Shown: positions 33,866-42,479, counted from the first letter of the stretch. The stretch: 64,000 bases of DNA from an uncultured Flavobacteriales bacterium (GCA_938085105.1 CALKGK010000005.1:1-64000); one strand, 5' to 3'. Numbers and translations: made by a program. The notes: generated from the sequence alone by a model not told the origin.

Positions 33866-34633
33866 ATGAACGCAACAGAACAAGGAGGTGTTTCAAGCAG
33901 CATCTCAAACGGAATCGCTACCATCACCTTTCATCATCCCCTCAGCAATAGCTTACCGGGAAAAGTACTTCAAGCTTTGGCAGATGAAATCACAGCCTGC
34001 GGAAAAAAAGAAGAGGTTTTGGCCATCTTGCTTCAATCTGAAGGAGAACGTGCTTTTTGTGCAGGTGCAAGCTTTGATGAATTGATCAGCATTGAAGACG
34101 AAAAAACAGGTAAGATCTTTTTCTCCGGTTTTGCCAAGGTCATCAACGCAGCCCGAACTTGCCCAAAACTCATTGTTGGTCGTGTCCAAGGTAAAGCTGT
34201 TGGTGGAGGCGTTGGTTTGGCGAGCGCTGTGGATTACTGCTTCGCCACTAAATTTGCTTCAGTAAAACTATCGGAGCTTGCGGTAGGTATCGGGCCTTTT
34301 GTTGTTGGACCGGCAGTTCAACGAAAAATAGGAGTATCAGCAATGAGCCAACTCGCCATCAACGCCACCGAATGGCAAAGCGCAGAATGGGCTCGTGAAA
34401 AAGGTCTTTACACTGAAGTGTTTGATTCCATTGAAGAAATGGATACCGCTATTGCATCGCTCACCCAAAAACTAGCAAAAAGCAACCCTGAGGCCATGAG
34501 AATGCTGAAAGGTATCTTCTGGGAAGGAACCGAGAATTGGGACGAATTGTTGTCTACCCGAGCGGCCATGAGCGGAGAATTGGTCTTGTCCGACTTTTCT
34601 AAATCAGCCATTTCTGCTTTCAAGAAAAAATAG
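33866..34633 (+). CDS. Enoyl-CoA hydratase/isomerase family protein
   Basis: A 255-residue crotonase-fold enzyme. The oxyanion-hole strands are seen in RAFCAGASFDEL (about 60-72) and VGRVQGKAVGGGVGLAS (about 105-121). A glutamate follows in VKLSELAVGIGP (about 135-146), where hydratases have a catalytic acid. The first catalytic glutamate position of true hydratases is less clear, so isomerase or other activity is possible. Closest in feel to the PaaG/LiuC-like group; the substrate cannot be named. It starts only 13 bp after the gltA terminator, with no obvious promoter, so read-through may feed it. Confidence 0.85.
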   Translation: MNATEQGGVSSSISNGIATITFHHPLSNSLPGKVLQALADEITACGKKEEVLAILLQSEGERAFCAGASFDELISIEDEKTGKIFFSGFAKVINAARTCPKLIVGRVQGKAVGGGVGLASAVDYCFATKFASVKLSELAVGIGPFVVGPAVQRKIGVSAMSQLAINATEWQSAEWAREKGLYTEVFDSIEEMDTAIASLTQKLAKSNPEAMRMLKGIFWEGTENWDELLSTRAAMSGELVLSDFSKSAISAFKKK

Positions 34634-34663
34634 GAACTTCTCTGAAAAATAGATGAACATTCC

Positions 34664-34710
34664 AATCCAGTGCGGCGAACTCTTCGGAATTCATTGCACT
34701 GGATTTTTTT
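34664..34710 (+). terminator. Terminator after the enoyl-CoA hydratase gene
   Basis: AATCCAGTGC ... GCACTGGATT, a perfect 10-bp stem with a 22-nt loop, followed by a T run. Confidence 0.85.
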
Positions 34711-34781
34711 GTTTTGATTGAATCGTTTTTTAAGCCGCTTTCTCCTTTTTTCAGGCGGATGAGCGAATTCAATTGCTTGAA

Positions 34782-34823
34782 ACCAAAAAGGAGCACCTTA
34801 GCGTTGAAGGCACTCCTTTTGGT
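34782..34823 (-). terminator. Terminator of the 34841-35542 gene
   Basis: On the minus strand ACCAAAAGGAGTGCCTT-CAACGCT-AAGGTGCTCCTTTTTGGT, a long stem of about 17 bp, 18 nt after the stop codon. Confidence 0.8.
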
Positions 34824-34840
34824 TTGTTTGTTGGTCTATG

Positions 34841-35542
34841 TTATCTTTTTCCGTTGTAGATATCAAAGGTGTTCCAAAGGGCATCTTCTTTTGGCGCTTG
34901 AAGGAAGAAACTACTTCCCCCGAGAATGGCTCCTGCTACCATCAATGGATTGAACTGAATCACCCCAGTTTGGCTAATGAAGCCACCGGCCAGCATTCCA
35001 ATTCCGCCAGAGACCATACCTCTTTGTAGCCATTGGAACTTACGAAAGCGCTTGAGCTCTTGAAAAGCTTCAGCGTTTTCTCGTACATCCAAACGGAGGT
35101 TGGCATAATTGGCGCGTTGCAAGTTACCGTTGTTTTTCGTGTAAAAATCGATTACTTGTCCTTTCGCAAGGCTGTTCGGCTGGGCGTTTTTGCTTTCATC
35201 AATTGAAATTTTATCTCCAGCATAGGGATCGATGTCCACTGCCTCATAAATGCTTAGAGAACCAAGGTAGGTGCGCATGGCATAAATATCGTCGTCTTTC
35301 GCATTCGGAATCTTGGCAAACAAGCCAAAATTCGTTTTGAACTTTGAAATTTCTGCCACTTGAAAATCCTGCTTGTCTGCTAAAATTTTTGGCTGTTTTA
35401 GAATGGGATGAACGTAGGCTACGTTTTGAGCCATAATGGTATCTCCAGATTGAAGCACCACAAAAAGTGATGGTGGATTGCTCATTTGAGCGGTCGACCC
35501 GAAGGCGACAAGTGCTAATATTAGTGTAAAGTAGGGTTTCAT
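34841..35542 (-). CDS. Secreted protein of unknown function
   Basis: A 233-residue protein with a signal peptide (residues 1-18, ending GSTAQ). The middle contains VVLQSGDTIMAQNVAYVHP and YAGDKISID, beta-strand-like, and a helical stretch with LRLDVRENAEAFQELKRFRK. Near the C-terminus there are two glycine-rich hydrophobic segments (GMVSGGIGMLAGGFI and LMVAGAILGGSSFFL) that look like a membrane hairpin. I know no matching family. Stands alone, with a clear terminator. Confidence 0.65.
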   Translation of the reverse strand: MKPYFTLILALVAFGSTAQMSNPPSLFVVLQSGDTIMAQNVAYVHPILKQPKILADKQDFQVAEISKFKTNFGLFAKIPNAKDDDIYAMRTYLGSLSIYEAVDIDPYAGDKISIDESKNAQPNSLAKGQVIDFYTKNNGNLQRANYANLRLDVRENAEAFQELKRFRKFQWLQRGMVSGGIGMLAGGFISQTGVIQFNPLMVAGAILGGSSFFLQAPKEDALWNTFDIYNGKR

Positions 35543-35742
35543 GGTGAATGTGTTTTGATTACTTTAACGAGAATGAGCCCAATGAAGTTTCACAAACACC
35601 GTGTGTAATTCAACCCTAAAAAAACAACAGAACACTGATAAACAAGAGAATAGGTCTTCTTGTAGAAGAAATCGAAGAATATACCTACAAGAGTGTTGGC
35701 ATTATATCCCACCAGTACTTCGTCGAAGCCCACAAATTCCAA

Positions 35743-35994
35743 TTATTCCCATCCCTCCAAAGCCGCTTGAGCCTCTTCTTCACTGATCACCTGATCTGCC
35801 AAGAAAGCCTTGACTGCTTTCGTAAAATCTTCTTTGCGAACGAAGATCTTAATTCCTCCTGTAGCTGCCCCGTATCCCAAAGCCGCCGCATGTTCATCTT
35901 CCACAAAAAAGTGAATGTCTCGCGACTCCAAAGTTCTTCTGACCTGGATGGTATCAGCGTAGAAATTGCCGGTGTAAATTAGAATTCGCTCCAT
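35743..35994 (-). CDS. DUF2007-type small protein
   Basis: 83 residues from the ATG at 35994 (MERILIYTGNFYADTIQVRR); the reading from 36027 adds 11 residues that do not fit the family. It has the layout of DUF2007 putative signal-transducing proteins: a beta-alpha-beta start, LESRDIHFFVEDEHAAAL, a glycine-rich turn and an IKIFVRKEDFTKAVKAF strand-helix. Function unknown; cytoplasmic. The 200-bp gap from 35543 to 35742 shows nothing recognisable. Confidence 0.75.
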   Translation of the reverse strand: MERILIYTGNFYADTIQVRRTLESRDIHFFVEDEHAAALGYGAATGGIKIFVRKEDFTKAVKAFLADQVISEEEAQAALEGWE

Positions 35995-36062
35995 ATTCAC
36001 TAAAAAAATTGGGGATGCAGAAAGCACCTTACCTTCCGCACCCCTAAAAATAAGCCCTTTTC

Positions 36063-36608
36063 TTAATTTACCGAAATGGGGAAAGACACCTCAATATCCG
36101 TGTCTCCTGGATCGCAAGTTCCGTCCTTCACCCCTGGCTGGTGCTTCAGAGTAATCGTCACGTTTCCTGAACCACTGGTAGCAGTTGACCAGTTACTCTC
36201 AATACCAATGCCGTAGATTCCGTCACTATCTGCGTAGGCCACATCGATGTCCGAAATGCCCTCAAACCCGAAACAGAAAAGGTGCTCATCGCCCTCCTCT
36301 TCAACTTCAAGTGTGATGTCTTCAAACTCACCATCAGCTTCATTCAAAACCTGAATGGTAGCAGTGTATTGTGTGTTTTCATTCAGTTCTAAATCGCTAA
36401 CAATTACAGGATCATCTCCCCCTGGTCCGTCCAAATCGCGAAAAGAAGCATTAAAAGTGTCGGTACCATCAGAAAGTTCCAACAAAAGCGTTGTGATCAA
36501 TTCTTCCTCATTCACTTCAGGAGGTGTTTCAAGTTCTTCTTCATCTTTTTTACAAGCTCCGAAGAATACCAGAGCGAATAGAAGGAATAAAACATGGCTT
36601 TTGTTCAT
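36063..36608 (-). CDS. TonB-receptor-associated lipoprotein
   Basis: 181 residues from the ATG at 36608, which gives a lipoprotein signal (MNKSHVLFLLFALVFFGACKK, Cys19). After an acidic linker (DEEELETPPEVNEEE) come beta strands (TTLLLELSDGTDTFNASFRD) and a C-terminal stretch of conserved look (ITLKHQPGVKDGTCDPGDTD, then IEVSFPISVN). The last pattern is familiar from Bacteroidota lipoproteins that accompany TonB-dependent receptors. It lies 44 bp after the receptor gene in the same direction, so it is probably a surface partner in ligand capture. Metal binding is possible but not shown. Confidence 0.7.
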   Translation of the reverse strand: MNKSHVLFLLFALVFFGACKKDEEELETPPEVNEEELITTLLLELSDGTDTFNASFRDLDGPGGDDPVIVSDLELNENTQYTATIQVLNEADGEFEDITLEVEEEGDEHLFCFGFEGISDIDVAYADSDGIYGIGIESNWSTATSGSGNVTITLKHQPGVKDGTCDPGDTDIEVSFPISVN

Positions 36609-36651
36609 GGTGTTGATTTGAAATAATGATTTGTTTTTCATCTGTTTGAGT

Positions 36652-38937
36652 TTAATTGAATTGATATTTTAAGTTGATGTTTAGTGTTCTTCCCGGCTCA
36701 GGTGCAAAGAATCGTTGTCTGTTCAGGTAGTCCCAATACTTCACATCAAAGAGGTTCCACAGTTCAAAACCAACAGAGAAACTCGATTTTTTCACTTGGA
36801 ATTTAGAACTGGCTTTAAGTGTGAAGAGGTGGACGGCTTCGGGCGGAAGGCTGACTTCAAGACTTGCATCAAAATGTTGCTGCCGAGCGGTGAATTGATG
36901 TTCTACTGCAAACGAAAGGAGTCCCCATTTTTTGGTTTTTCTTTCATGTTTGATAAAAAGCGTATGCTGAAAAGGCGGGATTTGGGGCAGTGCTCCACCT
37001 TTAAGCTTCTCTGCACGAACAAAGGAAAGGGATTGCCCCACCTGTAATGCATCCAAATAGTAGTTCACGATGGCCTCTCCCCCATAGAAATTCGCATTTG
37101 TTTGCTGCTGATCAAAAACGGGGAATGCACCTCGAATGGTTAAGACCGGTTGGGAGCGTGGATCGAGAAATACATAGTTGTCGATACGATGGTAGTAGGT
37201 GTTGATTTGAACTTTTAGACGATCAAATGTTTTGCTCCCCTGCCACTGGATTTTGTACGCCCGTTCGGTGCGAAGATCAGGGTCGCCATATTCCAGTGCT
37301 GCGGCTCCATGGTGTAAACCCGAGGCAAAAAGTTCGTTCACCGATGGAACTCTACCTAAGGTACTCAGTTCTAGTCGCCATTGGGCATCCTTTGAAATCT
37401 TATTCTCCAGGACCACAGCTGCATTCAGGTTTGATCTTTCTTGTTCCAGCCTTTGAAAGTGGTCGTTTTCCAGCAAAAAGAGTGTTCTACGAAGCACATC
37501 CCAACGAAGGATGCTTTTCAATTTCCACTTTTTATCCCAAGCAAAGACGTGTTGCACGAAAGTAGCCAAGCGTTCTTCCTGGTGATTGGGAATGAAGATG
37601 ACGGCACCATTGGTGTTTTTCATTGTGAATGCTTGAGCAGCAATTTCCCACTTGTTCCGTCCTTCAGACCGCTGCCACTTCAGTTCTGAATTCCACGTGG
37701 TTTTATTGAGCTCCATGCTCGCATTTCCATCTGCATTTCCTCGAATGGCATCAAACTCTTGCCTTTGGTTGAATTGTCTGCCCAAACGAAAGAGCAACGA
37801 CCCTGTTAAGAATCTTTTTTCCTTGAACTTGAATTGAAGAAAGTCGTGAAGCACTTCTTGTCTCGGTAAGTCTAGATCATAGGAAAAAGGAGCTTGAACG
37901 CGCAATTCATCACTCTCAATGGCTGCATTAAGGTCTGTCAAATTTCCAATGTGAGCACCTTGAAAAATGCCTAAGTGCGACTGGAATTGAGCGTAATGCA
38001 GCTCGAAAATTCTTTTCTTGGGCGCGAACTGAAGATCATAGGACCAGTGCATATTTTCTGAGCCTGTATTTCGGAGTGTGCCTAATGGGGTCCGAATATC
38101 TCCACCTTTACTGGTGAACCCTTGCAAACGCCACGAAACTTTTGATCTTTCGTTGCTTTGGTGCATCTCCAAGAAAGCGCTTCCTCTTCGGTCTTGATCG
38201 CTTGTTGAGAGCTGAAAATTCAAGTGGAGTTGATCGTCCTGTTCAAACTTCTTTTTCTTCAGTAAAAGTACCCCTCCCACACCTTCAGCTGAAAGTTGGA
38301 GTGCACACACCTCATCGAGCAAAACAAGCTCATCATAGAACCCTGGAAAAAGTTCTGGTGCGTGCTCCTCTCCCCACTGCTGAGCATAAAGCGGAACACC
38401 ATCCACCCCAAGTTGGAGGCGGGAACCGGAGTATGCCCTAACCAAGGGCTTCCCTGTATTGGAACCCGATGATTTCCTTCGAATCGCAGGTAAAGCAGCA
38501 CCGATGGAACTGAAATCCCTTGCTGCTGTTGATGAAACGCCAGAGAGCTCAAGGCGCTCCATGGTTTTGACTTCGGTCGACTTCACTTCACTCACCAGGA
38601 CTGGGGCAAAGAAATACTTGGAAAGCACCAATTCATGCTCCAAATACAAATTTTCTAGTCCTGTGGTATTGAGACGGAGGGTTTCGTACCCCAAAAAGGA
38701 AACATAGATCGCAATACTATCAGCACAAGGAAGTTGCAATTGATACTCTCCTTCTTCGTTGCTTGCTGTTTGAAACTCTGCACCATTCGTAAGAACACGA
38801 ATATGGGCAAATTCCAAAGGAGCAGCCGTTTTCTGCTCACTTACAAAGCCTTGAATAAGAATGGTACATACACCTTCTTGGGCTGAAGTACGCGTGAAGA
38901 TGACGCCAAAGAGGGCCACCAAAACAAAGTACTTCAT
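36652..38937 (-). CDS. TonB-dependent receptor with carboxypeptidase-like N-terminal domain
   Basis: A 761-residue outer-membrane receptor. Signal peptide at residues 1-19 (FTRTSAQE). Residues about 24-105 form a CarboxypepD_reg-like beta-sandwich (ILIQGFVSEQKTAAPLEFAH ... LGYETLRLNTTG). A plug domain follows (about 120-235; ALPAIRRKSSGSNTGKPLVR, VDGVPLYAQQWGEEHAPELF). The barrel fills the rest and ends LNINLKYQFN. A His-rich small-protein gene lies upstream and a lipoprotein gene downstream, and the shared promoter carries a palindrome, which suggests a metal-regulated uptake operon (zinc or copper are candidates). The ligand is not proved by sequence. Confidence 0.88.
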   Translation of the reverse strand: MKYFVLVALFGVIFTRTSAQEGVCTILIQGFVSEQKTAAPLEFAHIRVLTNGAEFQTASNEEGEYQLQLPCADSIAIYVSFLGYETLRLNTTGLENLYLEHELVLSKYFFAPVLVSEVKSTEVKTMERLELSGVSSTAARDFSSIGAALPAIRRKSSGSNTGKPLVRAYSGSRLQLGVDGVPLYAQQWGEEHAPELFPGFYDELVLLDEVCALQLSAEGVGGVLLLKKKKFEQDDQLHLNFQLSTSDQDRRGSAFLEMHQSNERSKVSWRLQGFTSKGGDIRTPLGTLRNTGSENMHWSYDLQFAPKKRIFELHYAQFQSHLGIFQGAHIGNLTDLNAAIESDELRVQAPFSYDLDLPRQEVLHDFLQFKFKEKRFLTGSLLFRLGRQFNQRQEFDAIRGNADGNASMELNKTTWNSELKWQRSEGRNKWEIAAQAFTMKNTNGAVIFIPNHQEERLATFVQHVFAWDKKWKLKSILRWDVLRRTLFLLENDHFQRLEQERSNLNAAVVLENKISKDAQWRLELSTLGRVPSVNELFASGLHHGAAALEYGDPDLRTERAYKIQWQGSKTFDRLKVQINTYYHRIDNYVFLDPRSQPVLTIRGAFPVFDQQQTNANFYGGEAIVNYYLDALQVGQSLSFVRAEKLKGGALPQIPPFQHTLFIKHERKTKKWGLLSFAVEHQFTARQQHFDASLEVSLPPEAVHLFTLKASSKFQVKKSSFSVGFELWNLFDVKYWDYLNRQRFFAPEPGRTLNINLKYQFN

Positions 38938-38974
38938 GAAAGAAATGAAAATTGATGAATAATAAGCGGAGAGC

Positions 38975-39277
38975 TTACATCACCGGCGGGGCTCGAGAGG
39001 GATGAAGTGAATGGAGTTCTGAAAGGTACAAGGCAGCGAACCGCTCACTAGGGTTTGGACCGAAGGACGATGCCCTATTTCTCCCATCCTCTTGGGTGTC
39101 TTGAAAAAGATGAATCAGCTCAATTTCGCACAGGGCACACGCTTCATTGATTGCTTGAAGTGCGAAAAAAGCATCCTGATTTGAATCATCATGTGATCCA
39201 GCATCAGCAATTTCTGTGTGATCATGCTCGTGGTGGTGCAAGTAAGCCACTGGAGTAATTATCCAGAGCACCAACAA
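38975..39277 (-). CDS. His-rich membrane-anchored small protein, start uncertain
   Basis: About 100 residues if it begins at the TTG at 39277. A membrane segment (LVLWIITPVAYL) leads to HHHEHDH, then a Cys pair in EACALCEIELIHLF and a C-terminal SRAPPVM. The frame stays open upstream to about 39320 (KWSEKISVHIALLL), but contains no ATG. An ATG out of frame by one base at 39309 would give M-S-E-K-I-S-V if one base were removed. A frameshift near the start, or a non-ATG start, is therefore possible. First gene of the TonB-receptor operon, 37 bp before it. The histidines suggest metal binding. No family name known. Confidence 0.6.
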   Translation of the reverse strand: MLVLWIITPVAYLHHHEHDHTEIADAGSHDDSNQDAFFALQAINEACALCEIELIHLFQDTQEDGRNRASSFGPNPSERFAALYLSELHSLHPSRAPPVM

Positions 39278-39320
39278 AAGAGCGATGTGAACCGATATTT
39301 TTTCAGACCATTTGATAAGA

Positions 39321-39356
39321 CAAAGCTAGTTAAAGCGAAGCTTCACCTATTGAAGC
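39321..39356 (-). promoter_or_regulatory. Promoter and palindromic operator of the TonB-receptor operon
   Basis: On the minus strand TAGCTTTG (39321-39328) is a perfect -7 element. Twelve nt upstream is the palindrome GCTTCA-N5-TGAAGC (39340-39356), positioned over the -20 to -36 region, where a repressor would block polymerase. A metal-sensing repressor (Fur/Zur type) is one possibility. Confidence 0.5.
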
Positions 39357-39438
39357 AATCACTAAAAAAAAACAATTGTGAAGAATTCACCTCTCCTTGA
39401 ATCCTTCTGTTATCGCGTCCAAGTGCTTCAGGGAGGTA

Positions 39439-39804
39439 TCAAATTACACTCTTCAACCATTCTCCAATTTCTCGAAGGTCCTGAATATTCATCGGTTTTG
39501 AAACGAAACGTTGAACCTTGGTGTGGTATTCTTTTTCCAGCAGTGGAAGGTCGTTAGAATAGGCACTGCAAATCTTAATGGGCAAGTTTTCAAAACGTTT
39601 CTGAAGCATGGGTACAATCGAAAATCCGTTGCCATCGGGAAGATTTAAATCCAAGATTGCAGCATCGAGATCTGTCTCCGACAATATCGTTTTTGCTTGT
39701 TTTAAATCATGAGCTGGATAAGTTTGAAATCCGATTTTTTTCAATACCACATCAAACAGCATTACGATGTCCTTCTCATCATCCAATATCAATACCTTCT
39801 TCAT
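39439..39804 (-). CDS. Stand-alone response-regulator receiver protein
   Basis: A 121-residue CheY-like domain with all conserved residues: acidic pair in LILDDEKD (Asp8, Asp9), phospho-acceptor Asp52 in AAILDLNLPDGNG, Ser/Thr position in KICSAYS and Lys in RFVSKPM. There is no output domain. Its ATG overlaps the TGA of the histidine-kinase remnant by 4 bp, so the two were translationally coupled. Because the kinase has lost its phospho-accepting part, this receiver may lack a cognate input. Confidence 0.85.
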   Translation of the reverse strand: MKKVLILDDEKDIVMLFDVVLKKIGFQTYPAHDLKQAKTILSETDLDAAILDLNLPDGNGFSIVPMLQKRFENLPIKICSAYSNDLPLLEKEYHTKVQRFVSKPMNIQDLREIGEWLKSVI

Positions 39805-40226
39805 CCTTTACTTCGTTTATGCTTAAAGAAAATTTGAAAACGACTTCCTTCGCCCAGCTTTGAATCCACAAGAATCCGAGCTCCATGATCGCGCAGAACG
39901 TTTTGTGTGGTGGTCATGCCCAAGCCCAAACCAGTCGACTTCCCAGTTGAAAAGTGCTCAAAGAGGTTTTCCAACTGTTCTGCACTCATTCCTATTCCAT
40001 TGTCTTCAAAACACAATTGAATCTCTCCTTTCTCTTTAATTTCGTTCACAGAAATACACAATACCGGTTCTTCAACGGTTTCCATCGCTTCCACAGCATT
40101 GGTGAGGATGTTTAAAAAGACGATGGACAAGTGTTTGGCGTCCAAATCCAGGTGAGGGTCGGCATTCATTTCAATCTTCAGGCCCACCTCCCGGAGAGTA
40201 AGCCGGTCTTGAATTAAACCTACAGC
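39801..40226 (-). pseudogene. Histidine kinase, C-terminal ATPase remnant
   Basis: Only the HATPase domain remains. The open frame runs from about 40226, where it is closed by TAG, through LIQDRLTLREVGLKIEMN to the N box (NILTNAVEAM), the G1 box (FEDNGIGM), the F region (LFEHFSTGK) and the G2 box (GLGLGM), and ends KHKRSKG. No phospho-accepting histidine or sensor part is present, and no start codon lies before 40187. The break falls within a few bases of the break in the oppositely oriented sigma-54 regulator. Both facts suggest a deletion that removed the divergent 5' halves of both genes. Confidence 0.85.
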
Positions 40227-40880
40227 CTATTTCTCGATGAAATCGGAAACCTGTCCTACCCTCACCAAGTTCAGCTCCTAAGAGCTATACAGGAGAGAGT
40301 GGTTCGACCAATTGGGAGCGATGATCTCATTCCAGTGGATGTTAGAATCATTGTAGCGACCAATGATTCTTTAAGAAAAAGTATGGATGATGGTGACTTT
40401 CGAGAAGATCTCTATTTTAGGCTGAACGAATTTAGCATCCAACTTTCTCCTTTGCGAGAACGACCAAAAGACATTCCCTCCTACGCTGAACACTTCCTCA
40501 AATTGGCCAATGAACGACTAAATAAGAACATCAAAGGGTTTGACGAAGAATACCTCTCCCACTTAATGAGCTACCCTTGGCACGGAAACCTAAGGGAGCT
40601 CAAAAACACTGTTCAGAGAAGTGCCCTGATGAGTAAAGGAGACCATGTACCTGCGTCAGTACTACCCCAAGAGATCAAAAAACCCCAATTGATTCAAAGC
40701 AACAAAATGGTAGAGTTAGAGACTTTTTCCGATCTCAAAACAGTGACTGAACACGCAGAGCGGAGAGCCATCCAAAATACCTTGGAACGAACGCAACACA
40801 ATAAATCAAAAACGGCTGAACTCTTGGGAATCGACCGAAAGACAATTTACAATAAGATGAAGCAGTTGGGGATCAATTGA
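40218..40880 (+). pseudogene. Sigma-54-dependent (NtrC-family) regulator, C-terminal remnant
   Basis: The frame is open from 40218, just after a TAA. It begins SLFLDEIGNL, the Walker B strand of an AAA+ sigma-54 activator. Then follow VRPIGSDD, RIIVATNDSLRK (sensor I), FRLNEFSIQLSPLRERPKDI and YPWHGNLRELKNTVQR (sensor II). A Fis-type helix-turn-helix ends the protein (NKSKTAELLGIDRKTIYNKM). The Walker A motif, the GAFTGA loop that contacts sigma-54 and any receiver domain are missing, so it cannot remodel polymerase. An internal GTG at 40299 could give a short DNA-binding protein, but a functional product is doubtful. Last 8 bp overlap the next gene. Confidence 0.85.
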
Positions 40881-41550
40881 GCACCGATAGTTTACCGAAA
40901 TACAGGATATCTTTACTCGACTTCATTGCCTCTTTGAAGATTTTTGAAAATTCAATTTCTAACTTATCTCGCTTATCTAACTTGAAGCTTTTACCAAGAG
41001 GGACAGGTCTTCCGTCTACATAAACACAGGTCCATTCCACCTCTATGGACTCGCGATTATCGCTTCTAAAGTCGAATTTCATTTTGCTGTCACCCAAACT
41101 GATGTCAGAATAAAATTTCTCCTGCGCAAAAACATTCATTTGGTCATATTGTTCCCGGTTGAACCTCACCCCTATTTCTACGGAATTGCTATCAATGGAC
41201 TGAACAACAATGGTCAATAAATCACCGTCTTCCTCGAAAGTATCATCATCAACATGCACAATTGGCAACTCATAATCTGCCAACAAATAGCTTGAGTATT
41301 CTTCTTCGACTACCCGAAAGTTCTCAGCATCTCGGAAATTTTCCTTCATGAAGGTTTTGATTGCTTCCTCTTCTTCTTCGCTATGGTCCATGCGAACATT
41401 GGCACTAACAAAAAGGGCTTTATCGCCTTTTTTAGCCACCTCAATCAAGTCGGTAGAAAATATTTCAAATTCAAGGTTTACGGAGCATGCTGCGAGTAAA
41501 AATACAAGCATCACAGAAGCTAGGCTTAGGGTTGATTTCTGGGATTTCAT
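40873..41550 (-). CDS. Lipoprotein of unknown function
   Basis: A 225-residue protein with a lipoprotein signal (MKSQKSTLSLASVMLVFLLA then AC, Cys22). After it come NLEFEIFSTDLIEVAKKGDK and a Glu-rich helix (HSEEEEEAIKTFMKENF), then mixed strands, with TCVYVDGRPVPLGKSFKL and a helical end (EIEFSKIFKEAMKSSKDI). No family recognised. The region just upstream of the ATG contains GTTAAA repeated three times (41553-41571), which may reduce folding at the start. It ends inside the sigma-54 remnant by 8 bp, convergent. Confidence 0.65.
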   Translation of the reverse strand: MKSQKSTLSLASVMLVFLLAACSVNLEFEIFSTDLIEVAKKGDKALFVSANVRMDHSEEEEEAIKTFMKENFRDAENFRVVEEEYSSYLLADYELPIVHVDDDTFEEDGDLLTIVVQSIDSNSVEIGVRFNREQYDQMNVFAQEKFYSDISLGDSKMKFDFRSDNRESIEVEWTCVYVDGRPVPLGKSFKLDKRDKLEIEFSKIFKEAMKSSKDILYFGKLSVLN

Positions 41551-42240
41551 TAAAGTTAAAGTTAAAGTTTACGTTATGCGCCGAATATAAGGATTGATTT
41601 GCTCAGTCAGGTACTGTGAATACTCAAAAGTCATGAACAGCCAAGCAGAAAAGCACATGAGCACTCCTTGCGTTTCTATATCTTGTTAGCAGTCGAGCTC
41701 CTACTCTGAAGATTTGTTCTTATTCGTCCGAAGTTTCCATTCCATAGTATTTCAGCCAATAAACCCTTTTGGAACTTGCAGGAAATCTCAAAAACATCTG
41801 CTGCAGAATAAAACCTGAAATGTTGTTCCGAACAGTAACATATCCAATCGGGAAGGGATTGCAAATAAAAAACTTAAGCTCAAGTTTCTCAATAATTATA
41901 CATCTCCACGACCTCTGTTTACCGCATCCAAATTCCCATGGGAAGTGTAGCATCGGCACTTATGTAAGAAATATAATAAGGTGGGATTTTGCAAAAGTCT
42001 TCGATGAGCAGTCAAAAACGAGTTTAGTCCTACTTACGGTATTATAGCATGCTTTATTATGAAACAAGACCTTGATCCGTTCTATTCTTGGCTGAAGCGA
42101 TCCATCTGAACAAAATGCAAGCGAAATTACCTGCACTACCATCGAGCAAAAACTGGCTTTATCAGAGGAGTTCCCAGGCGAAAGGCTATTGCAAAGTTCA
42201 AGTTGAGCGACCGATTGAGAAAAGAAAATTTCTCTGAAAT
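41551..42240. other. Region of about 0.7 kb without convincing genes
   Basis: Open frames here are short (up to 92 codons at 41769-42047) and lack convincing ribosome-binding sites, signal peptides or familiar motifs. No tRNA, hairpin array or insertion-sequence end is seen. Together with the gene remnants at 39.8-40.9 kb this suggests decayed accessory DNA; the codon content is too degraded to name a parent gene. Confidence 0.5.
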
Positions 42241-42272
42241 AAAAAAACCGACTGGCTTATCCAATCGGTTTT
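42241..42272 (-). terminator. Terminator of tRNA-Ser
   Basis: On the minus strand AAAAAACCGATTGG-ATAAG-CCAGTCGGTTTTTT: a strong stem with one mismatch and a T run, 7 nt beyond the tRNA 3' end. Confidence 0.85.
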
Positions 42273-42278
42273 TTAAGA

Positions 42279-42364
42279 GCGGAGACGGAGGGATTCGAAC
42301 CCCCGGTACCTCGCGGTACAACGGTTTTCAAGACCGCCGCATTCGACCACTCTGCCACGTCTCC
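42279..42364 (-). tRNA. tRNA-Ser (UGA anticodon)
   Basis: An 86-nt class II tRNA. Acceptor stem GGAGACG / CGTCTCC, discriminator G, D-arm TGGCAGAGTGGTCGAATGC, anticodon stem GCGGT-CTTGAAA-ACCG with TGA at 34-36, a long variable arm (GTACCGCGAGGTACC) and the T-arm GGGGGTTCGAATCCCTC. The CCA end is not encoded. It reads UCA and related serine codons. Confidence 0.95.
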
Positions 42365-42368
42365 GCGG

Positions 42369-42400
42369 CAAAGGTAAGTCAATTATTTCTTTTAGGTCAA
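42369..42400 (-). promoter_or_regulatory. Promoter of tRNA-Ser
   Basis: On the minus strand TTGA, a 20-nt spacer and TACCTTTG (42369-42376), a perfect -7 element 4 nt before the mature 5' end, so the transcript would have almost no leader. Confidence 0.55.
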
Positions 42401-42479
42401 GTACACAGGTCTAATTTTTTTGGGAAATTCTGTGTAGCACAATAGTTTCTTAACTTTACACTATACTAATATGTGTATC

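Noticed and set aside
41769-42047. 92-codon plus-strand open frame
   Set aside because: No recognisable motif, no signal peptide, and competing frames on the other strand of similar length; not supported as a gene.
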